Origin: Carpediemonas membranifera
Lineage: Eukaryota > Fornicata
NCBI GenBank assembly: GCA_019828565.1
Contig: JAHDYR010000004.1
Coordinates: 186,001-250,000 of the forward strand
Direction of reading: 5' to 3'
DNA length: 64,000 nt
Part shown: piece by piece, positions 18,430-28,255 of the stretch
Numbering within the stretch: the first letter of the stretch is position 1
Layout: the number at the start of each line of letters is the position of its first letter
Translations under genes and position numbers: made by a program
The notes under the pieces: model-generated
The model's database searches: none
Seen by the model: the letters and a program-made list of their open reading frames with translations, nothing else
What the model was told of the DNA's origin: nothing

Positions 18430-19854
18430 ATGAGCTCAGAAGACGTTCCTCAGCAGATTGAGCAGATGGAGATCGCTCAGAACCAGGAAAAAACAAAGAT
18501 GACTGTTGCTGATGAGGCGCAGGCAACTGTTTCCAACGAAGAGAACGCCGACGCTGCCGTTACGGTCAACCAGACGAATTTCGTGACCCCTGATGACGAC
18601 CTTCACGATATTCACCCTTATCGTGACCGCCACTTCAACGAGGAGAAGATCCCCAACCTTCTTGTGAACGTTTTGAAGCAGTTGAAGCCCGGTGTCGACC
18701 TGACCCGCGTTACCCTCCCCACATTCATCCTGGAGCCCCGCTCCCTGCTTGAGAAGTGGGGCGACTTCGTCGCATTTCCCCTTGACGTTTTCTGTGCGGC
18801 CAACGAGCCCGACAAGGACCGTCGTTTCCTCTTTACCTGCGCGTGGTTCATGTCCGGTTTCTCTCTCCTCCCCAAACACGTCCGCAAGCCCTACAACCCC
18901 ATCCTCGGCGAGATGTTCCGCTTCTATCTTGACCATGAGGCACACCCCTTCCCCCAGGCCCACCCCCATGACGCTGAGTACGACATGAGCCAGATCGCCG
19001 GCGTCAAGCACAACCCGACCGTCTACATCGCCGAGCAGGTCTCCCACCACCCTCCGATCAGCGCCTTCTACATTTCCAACCGCAAGGCCGGCTTTGTGGC
19101 GGAGGGATGGGTCTACACGCGCTCCAAGTTTACTGGCAACAGCGCAGGGTCGATCATGGAAGGCCGCGCCCGCCTCCACCTCCTGAAGTTCGGCGATGTC
19201 TACGAGTGCACTTTCCCAAGCGCTTTTATGAGGAACGTCATTGTCGGCAACTACCACATGGAAATAACTGGAAGCATGGACTGCTGCTGCGTCGAACAGA
19301 ACCTCAGAGCGCACCTGGAGTTCAAGCCGAAGCCTATCCTCGGCGGCAAGAAGGGCAACCTCAGGGGGTCACTCAAGAGAGACGGCCGCGTGCTCTATAA
19401 CATCGATGGCAACTACCTCGACAAGACATACGCGTCTAAGCCCTCCGCGCCCAAGGACAAGATCGTACTCTCCGACTCTGCCAACGTCAACGCTTGGACG
19501 GCCAAGACTGTCGGCCGTGTAGCGAACCTCGAGCCGAACGAGTCCCGCCGTCTCTGGAGCGGCGTCACCCGCGCCCTCAACGCATGCCCCGCGGACTACG
19601 ATGCCGCTACTGTTGACAAGACCCGTCTCGAGGATGAGCAACGTGCTGCTGCTGCCGAGAGGCAGAAGACGAACAGCGCATGGGTCCCCAAGCTTTTCTC
19701 CGAGGGTGCTTGGGAGTCTTCGAGCGACGGGTTGTCCGCCCCTTGCCGCGCCGACTGGACGTACATCCACCGTGACGTGTCTCCTTACACTGAGGGCGAC
19801 GACGGCGACGCGGCTCTGGCAACTGCGGCGATCATTGACCGCCAGAGAGTTTAG
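18430..19854 (+). CDS. Oxysterol-binding protein-related (ORP/Osh) lipid transfer protein
   Basis: The family moves sterols or PI4P/phosphatidylserine between membranes at contact sites. The diagnostic fingerprint EQVSHHPPISAFY is present around residue 205, followed by the C-GFVAEGWVYTRSKFTGNS region. The fold's lid and tunnel segments are recognisable: FILEPRSLLEKWGDFVAFPLDVFCAANEPD (the L-E-x-x-D equivalents), KPYNPILGEMFR and NRKAGFV. The protein lacks an N-terminal PH domain, ankyrin repeats and FFAT motif, so it is a short ORD-only form like yeast Osh4 (about 475 residues). The start at the ATG 18430 is supported by the sharp onset of coding bias. Confidence 0.93.
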   Translation: MSSEDVPQQIEQMEIAQNQEKTKMTVADEAQATVSNEENADAAVTVNQTNFVTPDDDLHDIHPYRDRHFNEEKIPNLLVNVLKQLKPGVDLTRVTLPTFILEPRSLLEKWGDFVAFPLDVFCAANEPDKDRRFLFTCAWFMSGFSLLPKHVRKPYNPILGEMFRFYLDHEAHPFPQAHPHDAEYDMSQIAGVKHNPTVYIAEQVSHHPPISAFYISNRKAGFVAEGWVYTRSKFTGNSAGSIMEGRARLHLLKFGDVYECTFPSAFMRNVIVGNYHMEITGSMDCCCVEQNLRAHLEFKPKPILGGKKGNLRGSLKRDGRVLYNIDGNYLDKTYASKPSAPKDKIVLSDSANVNAWTAKTVGRVANLEPNESRRLWSGVTRALNACPADYDAATVDKTRLEDEQRAAAAERQKTNSAWVPKLFSEGAWESSSDGLSAPCRADWTYIHRDVSPYTEGDDGDAALATAAIIDRQRV

Positions 19855-20029
19855 TTTATTTCAGTCGGCTGCAGTTTGGTGTATAAATGGCTTTAAAAGA
19901 ACCCCCAATGGCGGGGGCGGCTGTTGTGATGTCCGCGATTATACGGACATCGTGACACCGACTGTCGATGGAGTCACCACCAATTTCTTTCCCACCAAGC
20001 TTGCAAGCAAACCTCTTTATCAAAACACC

Positions 20030-23023
20030 ATGAGCACCGCTGGAAACGATCCCGATGAAAGTGTTCAAACTTCTGTCTCCATGAACGGCGATGCCCGAGA
20101 ACGATTAGGAAGTCGGTCGTTTGAAGGCCAAGAAGCATCGCAAAGCCGCTGTGGGGAGCAGAGTTTTGATTTGGAAGCTATAGACCATCAGAACCCAGAT
20201 AATTCTCAGTTTGTGAGATCCGAGGACGATTCAGCACTTGATCGCATGATCTCGAAGTATCTCGCGCAGGAAGGCTGCCACCCCGAGTTCTCGCTCAGCA
20301 TCGCGTCCCAACAAGTGCCCGCGCCCTCCGAGCATGAGCCCGAGCCAACTCGAAACCATACCAACACTGGCACTGAAGGCGTGCCCACTGACGTCCAACC
20401 CTTGGAAGCACGACGCCCCTTGAAGTTGGCGATGACGACACCGGCTGACACTCCGCTCCCGAGTAGAAACGAGTCGAAAATCAAGGAGCTTTTGCCCGAG
20501 AAGCTGAAGCGTGTCAAGGCCTGCAGCTTCAGAAAGGGCCTGCTCAACGGTCTTCTTGCCATCCAGTCAGCCCTGCGTCACTGTGCCCCCGACATGCCCA
20601 AGAAGAGCACCCGAACCACCAACCCCCTGCCCAGAAGACTGAGCGGAGTACCGCCCACCAGGAAGAAGTCTGCCAAATCTAACAAGACTATCAATCTGGG
20701 AAAGAATGAGAAGAATCGGGTGGCCAAAAAGAACCGTGACCAGAGGATTGACAAGTTCCGTGGTGAGCTCGGTGCTATCTCTGAGGAGGCCAGTGCAACC
20801 TTGGAAGACATTCGCCAGGTCGAAGAGGTTGTGTCAGAGTTCCTCCCTCTCTGTCAGACATGCCAAGTGAAAGAACCCGAGTGGACCACTACTACGTCTG
20901 ATAGCACCAACAACGACAGTCCCGCCACTCACGACAAGACAATTGTGGTAGAAATCAACTATCACCTTCACATGGAGAACCAGGGTTTGTGGGGTAAGCT
21001 CCTCGTCCTCGTCTGGGCACTGTCCCTGCTTGGTTTCGCGGGCCCGGGCGTGCACCGTGACTTTAAGATGGAGTCGTTGGCGCAGACACCTGATTCGGAT
21101 GCTGAGTCTGGCCATCAGGCGATTAGCAATGAAGCTGCGCGTCAGCGCAAGTGCAGGAAGGAGATGGCCCAACTTGTGGTCGAGAACGCGGGGCTCAGAA
21201 AACAGAACAACGTCCTCCAGGCGCTGATAGATCAGATGCTTCAATTTCTTCGTGATCTGCTCAAAAAGAAAAGCACTCATGGCGGCAGTACTGCCAATGG
21301 AGACAACAGCGACGACGGCGAGACGCCGGGTGGTGATGATGTCGACGACGGTTGCTCCGGAAGAAGGGATGGAGGACGTGTGCCACAGCATCAGGCTACA
21401 GGAGGTAGGAAGGCGAAGCAGGCTCGGGCCATGTCAGACGAGGTCATCGCCCAGGCCATGACCTGGCTCATGGCGATGGAGGTCGTGGTCGACGTGAAGC
21501 AGGCACTCGTTGATGCCTATCGCCGCTCTCTGTCAGTGGCGGCTGACGTCCCCGGGGACATCCCCACGCTGCTGAGGCACGTCTACTCGAGGCACGTCGG
21601 CGGGGTCATGCCGTCAGTGCAGAAGCCGGAGGTCATCGAGGCCACACCAGCCGATCTCGACGAGCTCAGTGCCATGCTCGATGCCATTCCCGAGCTCAAG
21701 CCTGAGGCCCAGACCCTCCTCGACCGCGCCCGCTCGATCCTCACAGACGGCCCCTCGCTGTCCAAGAACGCCGAGCTTGTGGATGGCGAGGACCTCCCAG
21801 TCGCCCTGCACACCCTGCTCCAGGGGACACTGTGGAGCATTCTCATGCAGGCTGGTGCTGACCCGGACCTGGCCCGCTCTGCCGAGGATGCCGTCGCTCA
21901 ACAAGTCGCCTACACAGCAGCAGACAAGCTCCTTTGGTTCCTCTGCCGCAAGTTCTTGTTCACCCACCACGTTGCAGCGAAGGACGGCCTCTTTTCTCAG
22001 GAGTCTTCCTGGAACTTCTACGCTGCCCACGTCCTCTACGTCGGCCGTCTCTTCAAGCTCGCCCCCGTCCCCACCCACGGACCTCAGCTCACCCGGAAGC
22101 TCAGAAGAGTGGTTATGCCCCCTATTGTCGCACTATACACCAACACGAGCAAGAGCAGCTTCATCGGGGTCACCCCGAGCGGACTCTGGACATGGGGCGC
22201 TAACGAGCAGAACCAGCTTGGTATCGCGTCCCACGGCGAGCCAGTCCACCCAGCTCGCGTATCTTTCACTGCATGCAGGGATCTCGCCGAGTACGAAAGC
22301 ACCCTGCCTGCCTGGAGGAAGGCCAGGCTTGTTGATAAGGTCTGGATGCTGCCCGAGAGGACTTTCATCCTCACACCAGTAGGAATGATCATGGCGGGCT
22401 ATGACCGTCGCTGGTACATCGGACCCAACCGTCACCACGCGACATTCAAGCCGGTTCCCCTCCCCGCCGGTTTCTCGGTCGCCCATCTTATGGATACGGA
22501 AGATATGACTGTCATCACGAGTCAGGATGCTCGGCAAGTGATCTCGGGCTCGAACGGGTCTGGCGAGCTCGGCCTTGGCCACCAGAGAACGATGACGTTG
22601 TTCGCCGAGCTTCCGTTCTGGGTAGACAAGATTGTCGTCCGGTCGAGCCAGTTCGCCGTCTTCCTCAGCGACAGTCGGCTGCTGTTCGCTGGAAGAGTTC
22701 CGACTCCCATCGCCCAGTCGGGCCTTCTCGACATGAGCGAGGGCACAGTCTGCTCGACGGCTACCCTGCTTCATCTGCCACCCGGTGTGAAGGCCTTCGT
22801 ATGCACGGCCACGTGTGTCGCGTGGGTGGTTGCTAACAAGACGTTCTGCTGGACACGAAAGCACTGCCTACAGGGCGTTCCTTTCGAGTCGACCTTGGTG
22901 GCGCAGGGCCGTTTCTGTGACAAAGACGGTCAGTGGCATCGTGTGTGTGTGTCGGATGACGGGGCCAGTCTTGAGCTGTGTGACGCGGCATCAGTGTCTG
23001 TCGAACTCATGCCGTTGTTTTGA
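20030..23023 (+). CDS. Large coiled-coil protein with C-terminal RCC1-like repeats
   Basis: The ATG at 20030 is the first credible start; the open frame extends back into the OSBP gene only as a shadow. Residues about 1-300 are disordered and basic (KKSAKSNKTINLGKNEKNR). A hydrophobic stretch KLLVLVWALSLLGFAG near residue 325 may be a membrane segment. A coiled coil follows (RKCRKEMAQLVVENAGLRKQ...). From about residue 700 there are degenerate RCC1 blades: GLWTWGANEQNQLGIAS and ISGSNGSGELGLGHQRT carry the W-G-x-N-x-x-G-Q-L-G-type signature. RCC1 propellers act in Ran exchange or as protein interaction platforms; the poor conservation argues for the latter. The length is 997 residues. Function otherwise unknown. 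Confidence 0.7.
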   Translation: MSTAGNDPDESVQTSVSMNGDARERLGSRSFEGQEASQSRCGEQSFDLEAIDHQNPDNSQFVRSEDDSALDRMISKYLAQEGCHPEFSLSIASQQVPAPSEHEPEPTRNHTNTGTEGVPTDVQPLEARRPLKLAMTTPADTPLPSRNESKIKELLPEKLKRVKACSFRKGLLNGLLAIQSALRHCAPDMPKKSTRTTNPLPRRLSGVPPTRKKSAKSNKTINLGKNEKNRVAKKNRDQRIDKFRGELGAISEEASATLEDIRQVEEVVSEFLPLCQTCQVKEPEWTTTTSDSTNNDSPATHDKTIVVEINYHLHMENQGLWGKLLVLVWALSLLGFAGPGVHRDFKMESLAQTPDSDAESGHQAISNEAARQRKCRKEMAQLVVENAGLRKQNNVLQALIDQMLQFLRDLLKKKSTHGGSTANGDNSDDGETPGGDDVDDGCSGRRDGGRVPQHQATGGRKAKQARAMSDEVIAQAMTWLMAMEVVVDVKQALVDAYRRSLSVAADVPGDIPTLLRHVYSRHVGGVMPSVQKPEVIEATPADLDELSAMLDAIPELKPEAQTLLDRARSILTDGPSLSKNAELVDGEDLPVALHTLLQGTLWSILMQAGADPDLARSAEDAVAQQVAYTAADKLLWFLCRKFLFTHHVAAKDGLFSQESSWNFYAAHVLYVGRLFKLAPVPTHGPQLTRKLRRVVMPPIVALYTNTSKSSFIGVTPSGLWTWGANEQNQLGIASHGEPVHPARVSFTACRDLAEYESTLPAWRKARLVDKVWMLPERTFILTPVGMIMAGYDRRWYIGPNRHHATFKPVPLPAGFSVAHLMDTEDMTVITSQDARQVISGSNGSGELGLGHQRTMTLFAELPFWVDKIVVRSSQFAVFLSDSRLLFAGRVPTPIAQSGLLDMSEGTVCSTATLLHLPPGVKAFVCTATCVAWVVANKTFCWTRKHCLQGVPFESTLVAQGRFCDKDGQWHRVCVSDDGASLELCDAASVSVELMPLF

Positions 23024-23258
23024 TAAAAGTGGATTGTGAGAAGTGGTGTTTCTGAAAGGACGTCTGTGAGCTTACCCTAAGTAAAATTCTAGGTCTACTA
23101 TGATGCGGTGGGCGTCTACTACCATGTGGATGCCCCATCAGTCGTCGTAGAGGTTCCTGACATAAACTGCACACTTCTCCTTCTGGCGATGTCACGCGTT
23201 ACTCCAGCGCACAACTCTTGAGATGCCGCGAAGTTGTCCAAAGTACGCTAAATCATAG

Positions 23259-23535
23259 CTCGAGGACGACGAGACGCGCCGCCGCTTCGCCTTCCACATG
23301 TTCGGCGGTCAGCTCCCCCAGCCCGGCTCTGTCGGCGTGACCCTCCACAGCCACCACCGCGTGTACGCCGACTGCGCGGGCAGAGCCCGCCACCCTCGTC
23401 TGGATGACGCCGGTCAGATGCGCCAGGCGATGCACGACTCATTCTCCACCGCCGGAGACATGGTTATGGACTTTAACCGACCCGAGGGCGTCGCAAGTCA
23501 GCGCGAACAAGAGACTGAGGCGAGTGCTGCGAAAA
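23259..23535 (+). pseudogene. Coding-like remnant without start codon
   Basis: After a TAG at 23256, the frame LEDDETRRRFAFHMFGGQLPQPG..GVTLHSHHRVYADCAGRA shows very strong C/G third positions like neighbouring genes. The bias fades near 23535. There is an internal ATG at 23298, but the coding signal begins before it, so this looks like the middle of a gene that has lost its 5' end. I do not recognise the domain. Confidence 0.35.
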
Positions 23536-23973
23536 AGCGTTGTTTACTTCGTTCCTTCCAGGTCATATGGCACTACTCTTGCTCGCAGTCAATCATCTTC
23601 AGGTCACCCGCGAGGCGCCCTAATCACCATTCAGAAATTGCGGCAGTTTTGTCTGCAGGATGCAGCCAACCATTGGCTGATCAGCAAAGGTTCTGCCCGA
23701 CCGCACGCGCCCCAGCCCGAGCCCGGGCTGGTATCTCGCCCGTTACTTCGGGCGAATATCAGCCGTACCCATCGAGATGACGCACCCGCACAGCTGACAA
23801 TTAGTATGCACTGCCGGGCGTGAATTATCCCTGACAGCGGCACCTGATGCAGCGCGTTGTCGACGGAAGGTAAGGTAAGCATCGGTTCTGGCATATTCCT
23901 GGCTTGCCGAGGCGATGAGGTCGGCACCTGACCTCGCCATAAATATCCACAGCATAGCTCTACACTTTACTAT
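23536..23973. other. Intergenic region, no gene seen
   Basis: This follows the remnant and precedes the 3' end of the Rab-like gene on the minus strand. Codon bias is absent in all frames and I see no RNA gene. Confidence 0.35.
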
Positions 23974-24669
23974 CTACCGCCCCAGGAGCCGGCCGAACAG
24001 ACCCATGCATCCCCCGTCACTGGACCTCGCTTGTGTGAGTTCGATATGGTCGTCATCGTCGGAATGAATCAAGCCTCTGTCCTTGTAGAAATGCCACGCA
24101 TAGGCTACCATCTGGTCGAAGGCGTCGCTCACGCCCTTGTTTAGCCGGGCGGAAGTCTTGAAATGACCAGCAACGCCAAGATCTCTCATCTTGGAAGAGA
24201 TTTCTTCATCAGTCACATAGGTGCCGTTCTTGACGAGATCAGTCTTGTTAGCAATGCAGAAGATGGGAATGTCCTCCTCGACCTCGTCATCACGTTGAAC
24301 CCATGTCTGTTGCCGAATGCTGCCAACAAGCTCCTCAAGCTGGTCAAAGGACTCGCGGCCCTCAGGGCTGATGTCGTACATCAGAATGGCGATGTGAGCT
24401 CCCTTGAAGAACGTTGGGTATAGCCCCACGAACCGGGACTGGCCCGCAATATCCCACAGGTAGATGGAGACGGGCTCGCCGTCAACAGTGGTGGATACCG
24501 CGGTCATATCGGCACCTACAGTGAGCTTGTATTGGTCTGATACTTCTTGGTGCATCATACTGCGAATAAAACTTGTCTTCCCTGCGTTAGAAGAAGGAAA
24601 GGGATACAAACCCACAGCCCAGCGGCCGACGAGGATGAACTTCAATGCTACAGAGTTATCCATGGACAT
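23974..24669 (-). CDS. Rab32-like small GTPase
   Basis: The start is the ATG at 24669 (MSMDNSVALKFILVG). An intron of 30 nt (24582-24611) interrupts the P-loop; removing it gives GRWAVGKTSF, a normal GxxxxGKT/S loop. Other motifs are the switch I region KLTVGADM, switch II WDIAGQ (the isoleucine is typical of the Rab32/38 group; most Rabs have threonine), NKTDL for guanine binding and TSARLNKGV in place of SAK. The 221-residue product ends in an acidic stretch (SDDDDHIEL) and CMGLFGRLLGR, with no CC, CXC or CAAX prenylation motif, so membrane attachment must use another route. Rab32 relatives serve lysosome-related organelles and mitochondria in other eukaryotes. Confidence 0.88.
   Translation of the reverse strand: MSMDNSVALKFILVGRWAVGLYPFPSSNAGKTSFIRSMMHQEVSDQYKLTVGADMTAVSTTVDGEPVSIYLWDIAGQSRFVGLYPTFFKGAHIAILMYDISPEGRESFDQLEELVGSIRQQTWVQRDDEVEEDIPIFCIANKTDLVKNGTYVTDEEISSKMRDLGVAGHFKTSARLNKGVSDAFDQMVAYAWHFYKDRGLIHSDDDDHIELTQARSSDGGCMGLFGRLLGR
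24582..24611 (-). other. Spliceosomal intron, 30 nt, in frame
   Basis: On the minus strand it begins GTTTGTATCC and ends TTCTAACGCAG. Its length is a multiple of three with no stop, so an unspliced reading looks open, but it would insert ten residues into the P-loop and destroy nucleotide binding. Confidence 0.9.
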
Positions 24670-24853
24670 ATGTGTTGTGTGATGTTCTTTGAGCTCTTTG
24701 AGAAACCCCTGAGAGTGGCGATTCTCTCTTCGCGTTGTCAACCCCCAATACATGCTACATAGGCTCACATAAATCCCCCAAACAACACAACACCGTTTAA
24801 ATAACAACTAACACCACCATCCCCACATATAATCATCATCCCATGATCACTCA

Positions 24854-27800
24854 TCATCCCTCCATCGCAGCAATAAGCGCCGCCGAGTACGGCAAACCAG
24901 ACCCCCATAGTTCCACTACAAGCTCCCTCAGCGGCCCAAGATGGTATTCCCGGACTGGTCCTACGACAGACCCGCTCGCCAAGCTGGCTATCCCTGCGAG
25001 AGCGGCCATGATATTCCTGGGGAAAAGAGGGTTATCTCTATCACCGCCTGACGCAGTCATGGCGGGCAGTTTAGCGCTCAGAAGCCTCATTACTGCGGCA
25101 GGGAGCACGGGAGAGGCGTGTCTAGCTGCAAGGGCTGCTGGGACTGGGATAGCCTTCGCACTCCTGACCGCCGACACCCAGGCCGGATGGTGTGTCGCGT
25201 CCAGTGTCATCGCCCCATGCCCCTCGGACTGTGACTCCTCGATCTCAATGGACGCGATCCTGTTGTGGAAAGGAATGGCGCATGGCGACTTGACCTCCAG
25301 CACCGTCCCGTCGGTCAGCACGACTCGGGCGTCGACTCTGTGGGGCTCGCCGTCGAGTGTGAACGAAAGGTAGGAGGTCTCCACGCACCGGTGGAAGAGG
25401 TGGCGCAGGGGCTGTAGCAGGGTGGTCATGTCGTCGGTGGTGATGTGCTCTCCAGGCATGATCGACACCAACAGGGCCGCCTTTCGATGGGCGTCGTCTG
25501 CTCTCAGCGTGGCCTTTCCCCCAGCGAGACCGAGGAACCCGAGTGCCATGTTCAGCCGCATGTGGTGGCCGTAGTTGTAGGGTACGATCCTCATCTGGGT
25601 CAACCCGCTCTCGACCATCGTCTTGGCCTGGAGAAGGAGGGTGACGGCACCGACATCGCCAGTGCCCGATAGGATTGCGCCAATGGCAAGACCCACGTCC
25701 GCAACGAGGCAGGCATACGCACCCACGGGTACGCCGCTGAGAACGAGGCCGGGCAGGATGAGGTTGCCGGACGTGCCGGCTGCCAGCGCCGCAGTCATCG
25801 TCGGCTTCAACATGCTGTCCACAAGGTCGGTCTTGTGCGTACCGGCGTGTTCAATGCCCATAGCGAGGGCAAGGCCGGCTAGTGCGTGGATCGTGTGAAG
25901 ACAGAGGGAGATATAATCGAATCCTGGATATATCGGATCTGGTTCAGATTTGACAAATCTATATAGATTCGGTGAGATACAGTATGATACAAATTCATCC
26001 CAGTTCTTCGGGAGATTCTCCGGATCAATCACGCCCCTGCCCAATGTCTTGAACTCAGTGAGGAACGGCAACTGGTCGATGACGTCTTCGGGTGTCTTCG
26101 GGTTTCCGAGGAGGCCCTTAAGAACATACTGAGCCGTGTTAGTTGTGTTTCCGCGGTCCATCATGATGAGTGTGAGAGCCGTGATCGCCCCTGGAGCGGT
26201 GGACGCAGGTGAGATCTTGGCGCCCTCCCAAGCAGTCGGGGCGACCCTGTAAGACACCGTGTGGCCCTGCTCGACCTGATAGAACCCAGCCCCGGGCTCG
26301 ACAAAGTGGCCGTTCTTCCGGGCAGCCCGCTCCGGTACTGTGGCGTTGGGGTGGACGTCTCCGTTGATACAGGCGGCGAGCACGGCGAGAATGTCCCCCC
26401 CCCTGACGTCAAACACGCCCTCTCCGCCTGACTCGAGGCCGATCAGACCCAGGGCAATGCCACACGACGTGCACCGTGCCTGCTGGGTGAAGAACTCCTG
26501 CTGCGTCGCGTCGGCCATGAGCACCGAGTCGGCCCGCACCTTAAACTGCCCGTTACACCACCAGCCGGGCCACAGCGTGATCTCCGTGGCGAGTGCGGCC
26601 GAGATGTTCCTGTCGCGGGTCCCTGCGAAGACCATGCCTACTGCTACGATAGCAGTGGCCTGCACCGTCGTGTTGATGGCGGGGTTGAGGTCTGCGGGGT
26701 AGCACAGCGACGGGATGTGAAGGGAGAGCAGCTTCTTCGCCTGGACGTCCTCGGAGCCGTAGTATGAGCACCCCAGGGCCAGTAGAAGGCCGGTGGGGAG
26801 CTCGGCGCGACCAGCAGTGATCGACAGGTTGAGCAGCTCGACAATGTTTCGCCAGTGGACAACCCGGAGCGCTGCACTGTTGAGGCCTAGGCCGAAGAGG
26901 AGCCCGCCCCGCACGGCCTGCATCAGCTTGCTGTCCTCGTCGTCCTCTGGTGGTATCGGCCGCTCTTTGGGCAGGGTCGGGGTGACGCCCGCCCCGCCGT
27001 CGAGATCGGCCGCGGTGACCGCAGGAGTGTAAGTGAGCGCCTCCCCAGCCCCAGCCCGGCCCTGGTTCGACCCAGTACGGGATCTGATGACTGCATGTCG
27101 CGTGGCGTGATAGACCACCCATTGGGCTGTAACATTGAGATTCCTCAACTCAATCGAGGTCACTCTGGCGACGGCGAGGTGGAAGTAGGGTTGTAGTAGG
27201 AATGAGGAGGTGATCCCAGCAGTATCAAGCGCCACGTGTGCGGCTCGACGGGCTCCTAAACCTGCGCGCTTGAACACGCCACTGATGACGACCCGTTCGA
27301 TGTCTAGCAGGGTAGATGGGGCAAAGTGGCGGTCGGTCTTTGCCATAGCAGCGCCCTGCCCGACGCCCTTGCTCAGGTGAGCCTGGGCGTGCTCGAAGAG
27401 GTCGCATTGGCGGACGTCCGCAGCCTGGGGCTCAGGCTCGATTATCTCACACGGCTCGGTAATATCCAGCATCTTTGAGATCAGGGAGTATCTGTTGTCG
27501 ATGCGGTCATCCCTCGTCTTGCGGCCATCCGACAGCGGGAGGAGGAAGCCCTCCATCGGGCCAGAGAGCAGGGGCGACGGCACCATCTTCTTGGTCCTAT
27601 GGGTCGGCTGGAGTATCCCGAGCACGCTGACTATGAACTGGACTGGGGCGGGTGCTAGGGGCAGCAGGGCGGGGTCGGGGGCCGGTCTCATGAGAAGCAG
27701 GACAGCCGCAACCTCGGGGAAGAGTGTTTTGAACGCCGTGGGAAGTTCTGTGCGGAACAGGCCGTTGTGTATGCGGTTGATTAGGATGTGTGGCAGGCTG

Positions 27801-28084
27801 AAGGGCACGGGGTCGCGGATGAGGGGGCCGAAGACGTCGCGATTGACGACACGGGGGAGTGCGACGGGTTCACGGGCTGTATCAAGCTCTACACCGGTAA
27901 TATACGGCTCTAGATACTGTCTATAAAGCTCTCTATTGATGTTTTCATCCTCTTTGATTGTCATCAGCGCCATGTTCGCCGAAATCGCATACCGAAGGAC
28001 ATCTGAGAACCGATCCGTGCGTAGAAGCGCTCTCTCAAGCATAATATTGCTGTATACCAGCCGAAGCAGCTGGTCCTCTGGCAT
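24854..28084 (-). CDS. APC1: Anaphase-promoting complex subunit 1 (APC1), N-terminally short
   Basis: APC1 is the largest scaffold of the APC/C ubiquitin ligase that drives mitotic exit. The centre has the proteasome/cyclosome (PC) repeats: RGGLLFGLGLNSAAL, LLLALGCSYYGSEDV, TTVQATAIVAVGMVFAGT and ALAGLALAMGIEHAGTHK, alternating with helices as in the APC1 toroid. The C-terminus HMRLNMALGFLGLAGGK, then LLVSIMPGE, TTLLQPLRHLFHRCVE and VDARVVLTDG matches the order seen in APC1 (HLA.A.GLLFLGGG, LQALRHLYVLA, P-V-V). The product is 1,076 residues from the ATG at 28084, against roughly 1,500-1,900 in animals and fungi. The missing part corresponds to the N-terminal WD40 propeller. The gene is divergent from the DEAD-box helicase, sharing a 171-nt region. 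Confidence 0.85.
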   Translation of the reverse strand: MPEDQLLRLVYSNIMLERALLRTDRFSDVLRYAISANMALMTIKEDENINRELYRQYLEPYITGVELDTAREPVALPRVVNRDVFGPLIRDPVPFSLPHILINRIHNGLFRTELPTAFKTLFPEVAAVLLLMRPAPDPALLPLAPAPVQFIVSVLGILQPTHRTKKMVPSPLLSGPMEGFLLPLSDGRKTRDDRIDNRYSLISKMLDITEPCEIIEPEPQAADVRQCDLFEHAQAHLSKGVGQGAAMAKTDRHFAPSTLLDIERVVISGVFKRAGLGARRAAHVALDTAGITSSFLLQPYFHLAVARVTSIELRNLNVTAQWVVYHATRHAVIRSRTGSNQGRAGAGEALTYTPAVTAADLDGGAGVTPTLPKERPIPPEDDEDSKLMQAVRGGLLFGLGLNSAALRVVHWRNIVELLNLSITAGRAELPTGLLLALGCSYYGSEDVQAKKLLSLHIPSLCYPADLNPAINTTVQATAIVAVGMVFAGTRDRNISAALATEITLWPGWWCNGQFKVRADSVLMADATQQEFFTQQARCTSCGIALGLIGLESGGEGVFDVRGGDILAVLAACINGDVHPNATVPERAARKNGHFVEPGAGFYQVEQGHTVSYRVAPTAWEGAKISPASTAPGAITALTLIMMDRGNTTNTAQYVLKGLLGNPKTPEDVIDQLPFLTEFKTLGRGVIDPENLPKNWDEFVSYCISPNLYRFVKSEPDPIYPGFDYISLCLHTIHALAGLALAMGIEHAGTHKTDLVDSMLKPTMTAALAAGTSGNLILPGLVLSGVPVGAYACLVADVGLAIGAILSGTGDVGAVTLLLQAKTMVESGLTQMRIVPYNYGHHMRLNMALGFLGLAGGKATLRADDAHRKAALLVSIMPGEHITTDDMTTLLQPLRHLFHRCVETSYLSFTLDGEPHRVDARVVLTDGTVLEVKSPCAIPFHNRIASIEIEESQSEGHGAMTLDATHHPAWVSAVRSAKAIPVPAALAARHASPVLPAAVMRLLSAKLPAMTASGGDRDNPLFPRNIMAALAGIASLASGSVVGPVREYHLGPLRELVVELWGSGLPYSAALIAAMEG

Positions 28085-28255
28085 CCGAGCGTCGCACCAA
28101 TGGAAGGACCTATGCTCCGCAGTTTATGTTTTTCTGTCCGGTACGTCGTAGTACGTCGTTCAAGACCATGCTAGGCGACTCATAGTTGCATCCCAGGCCA
28201 ATACACGTTTTTTCGACAAAACTTCTTGGCGCGCAGAGTCCGGTGCTTTTCGAGA

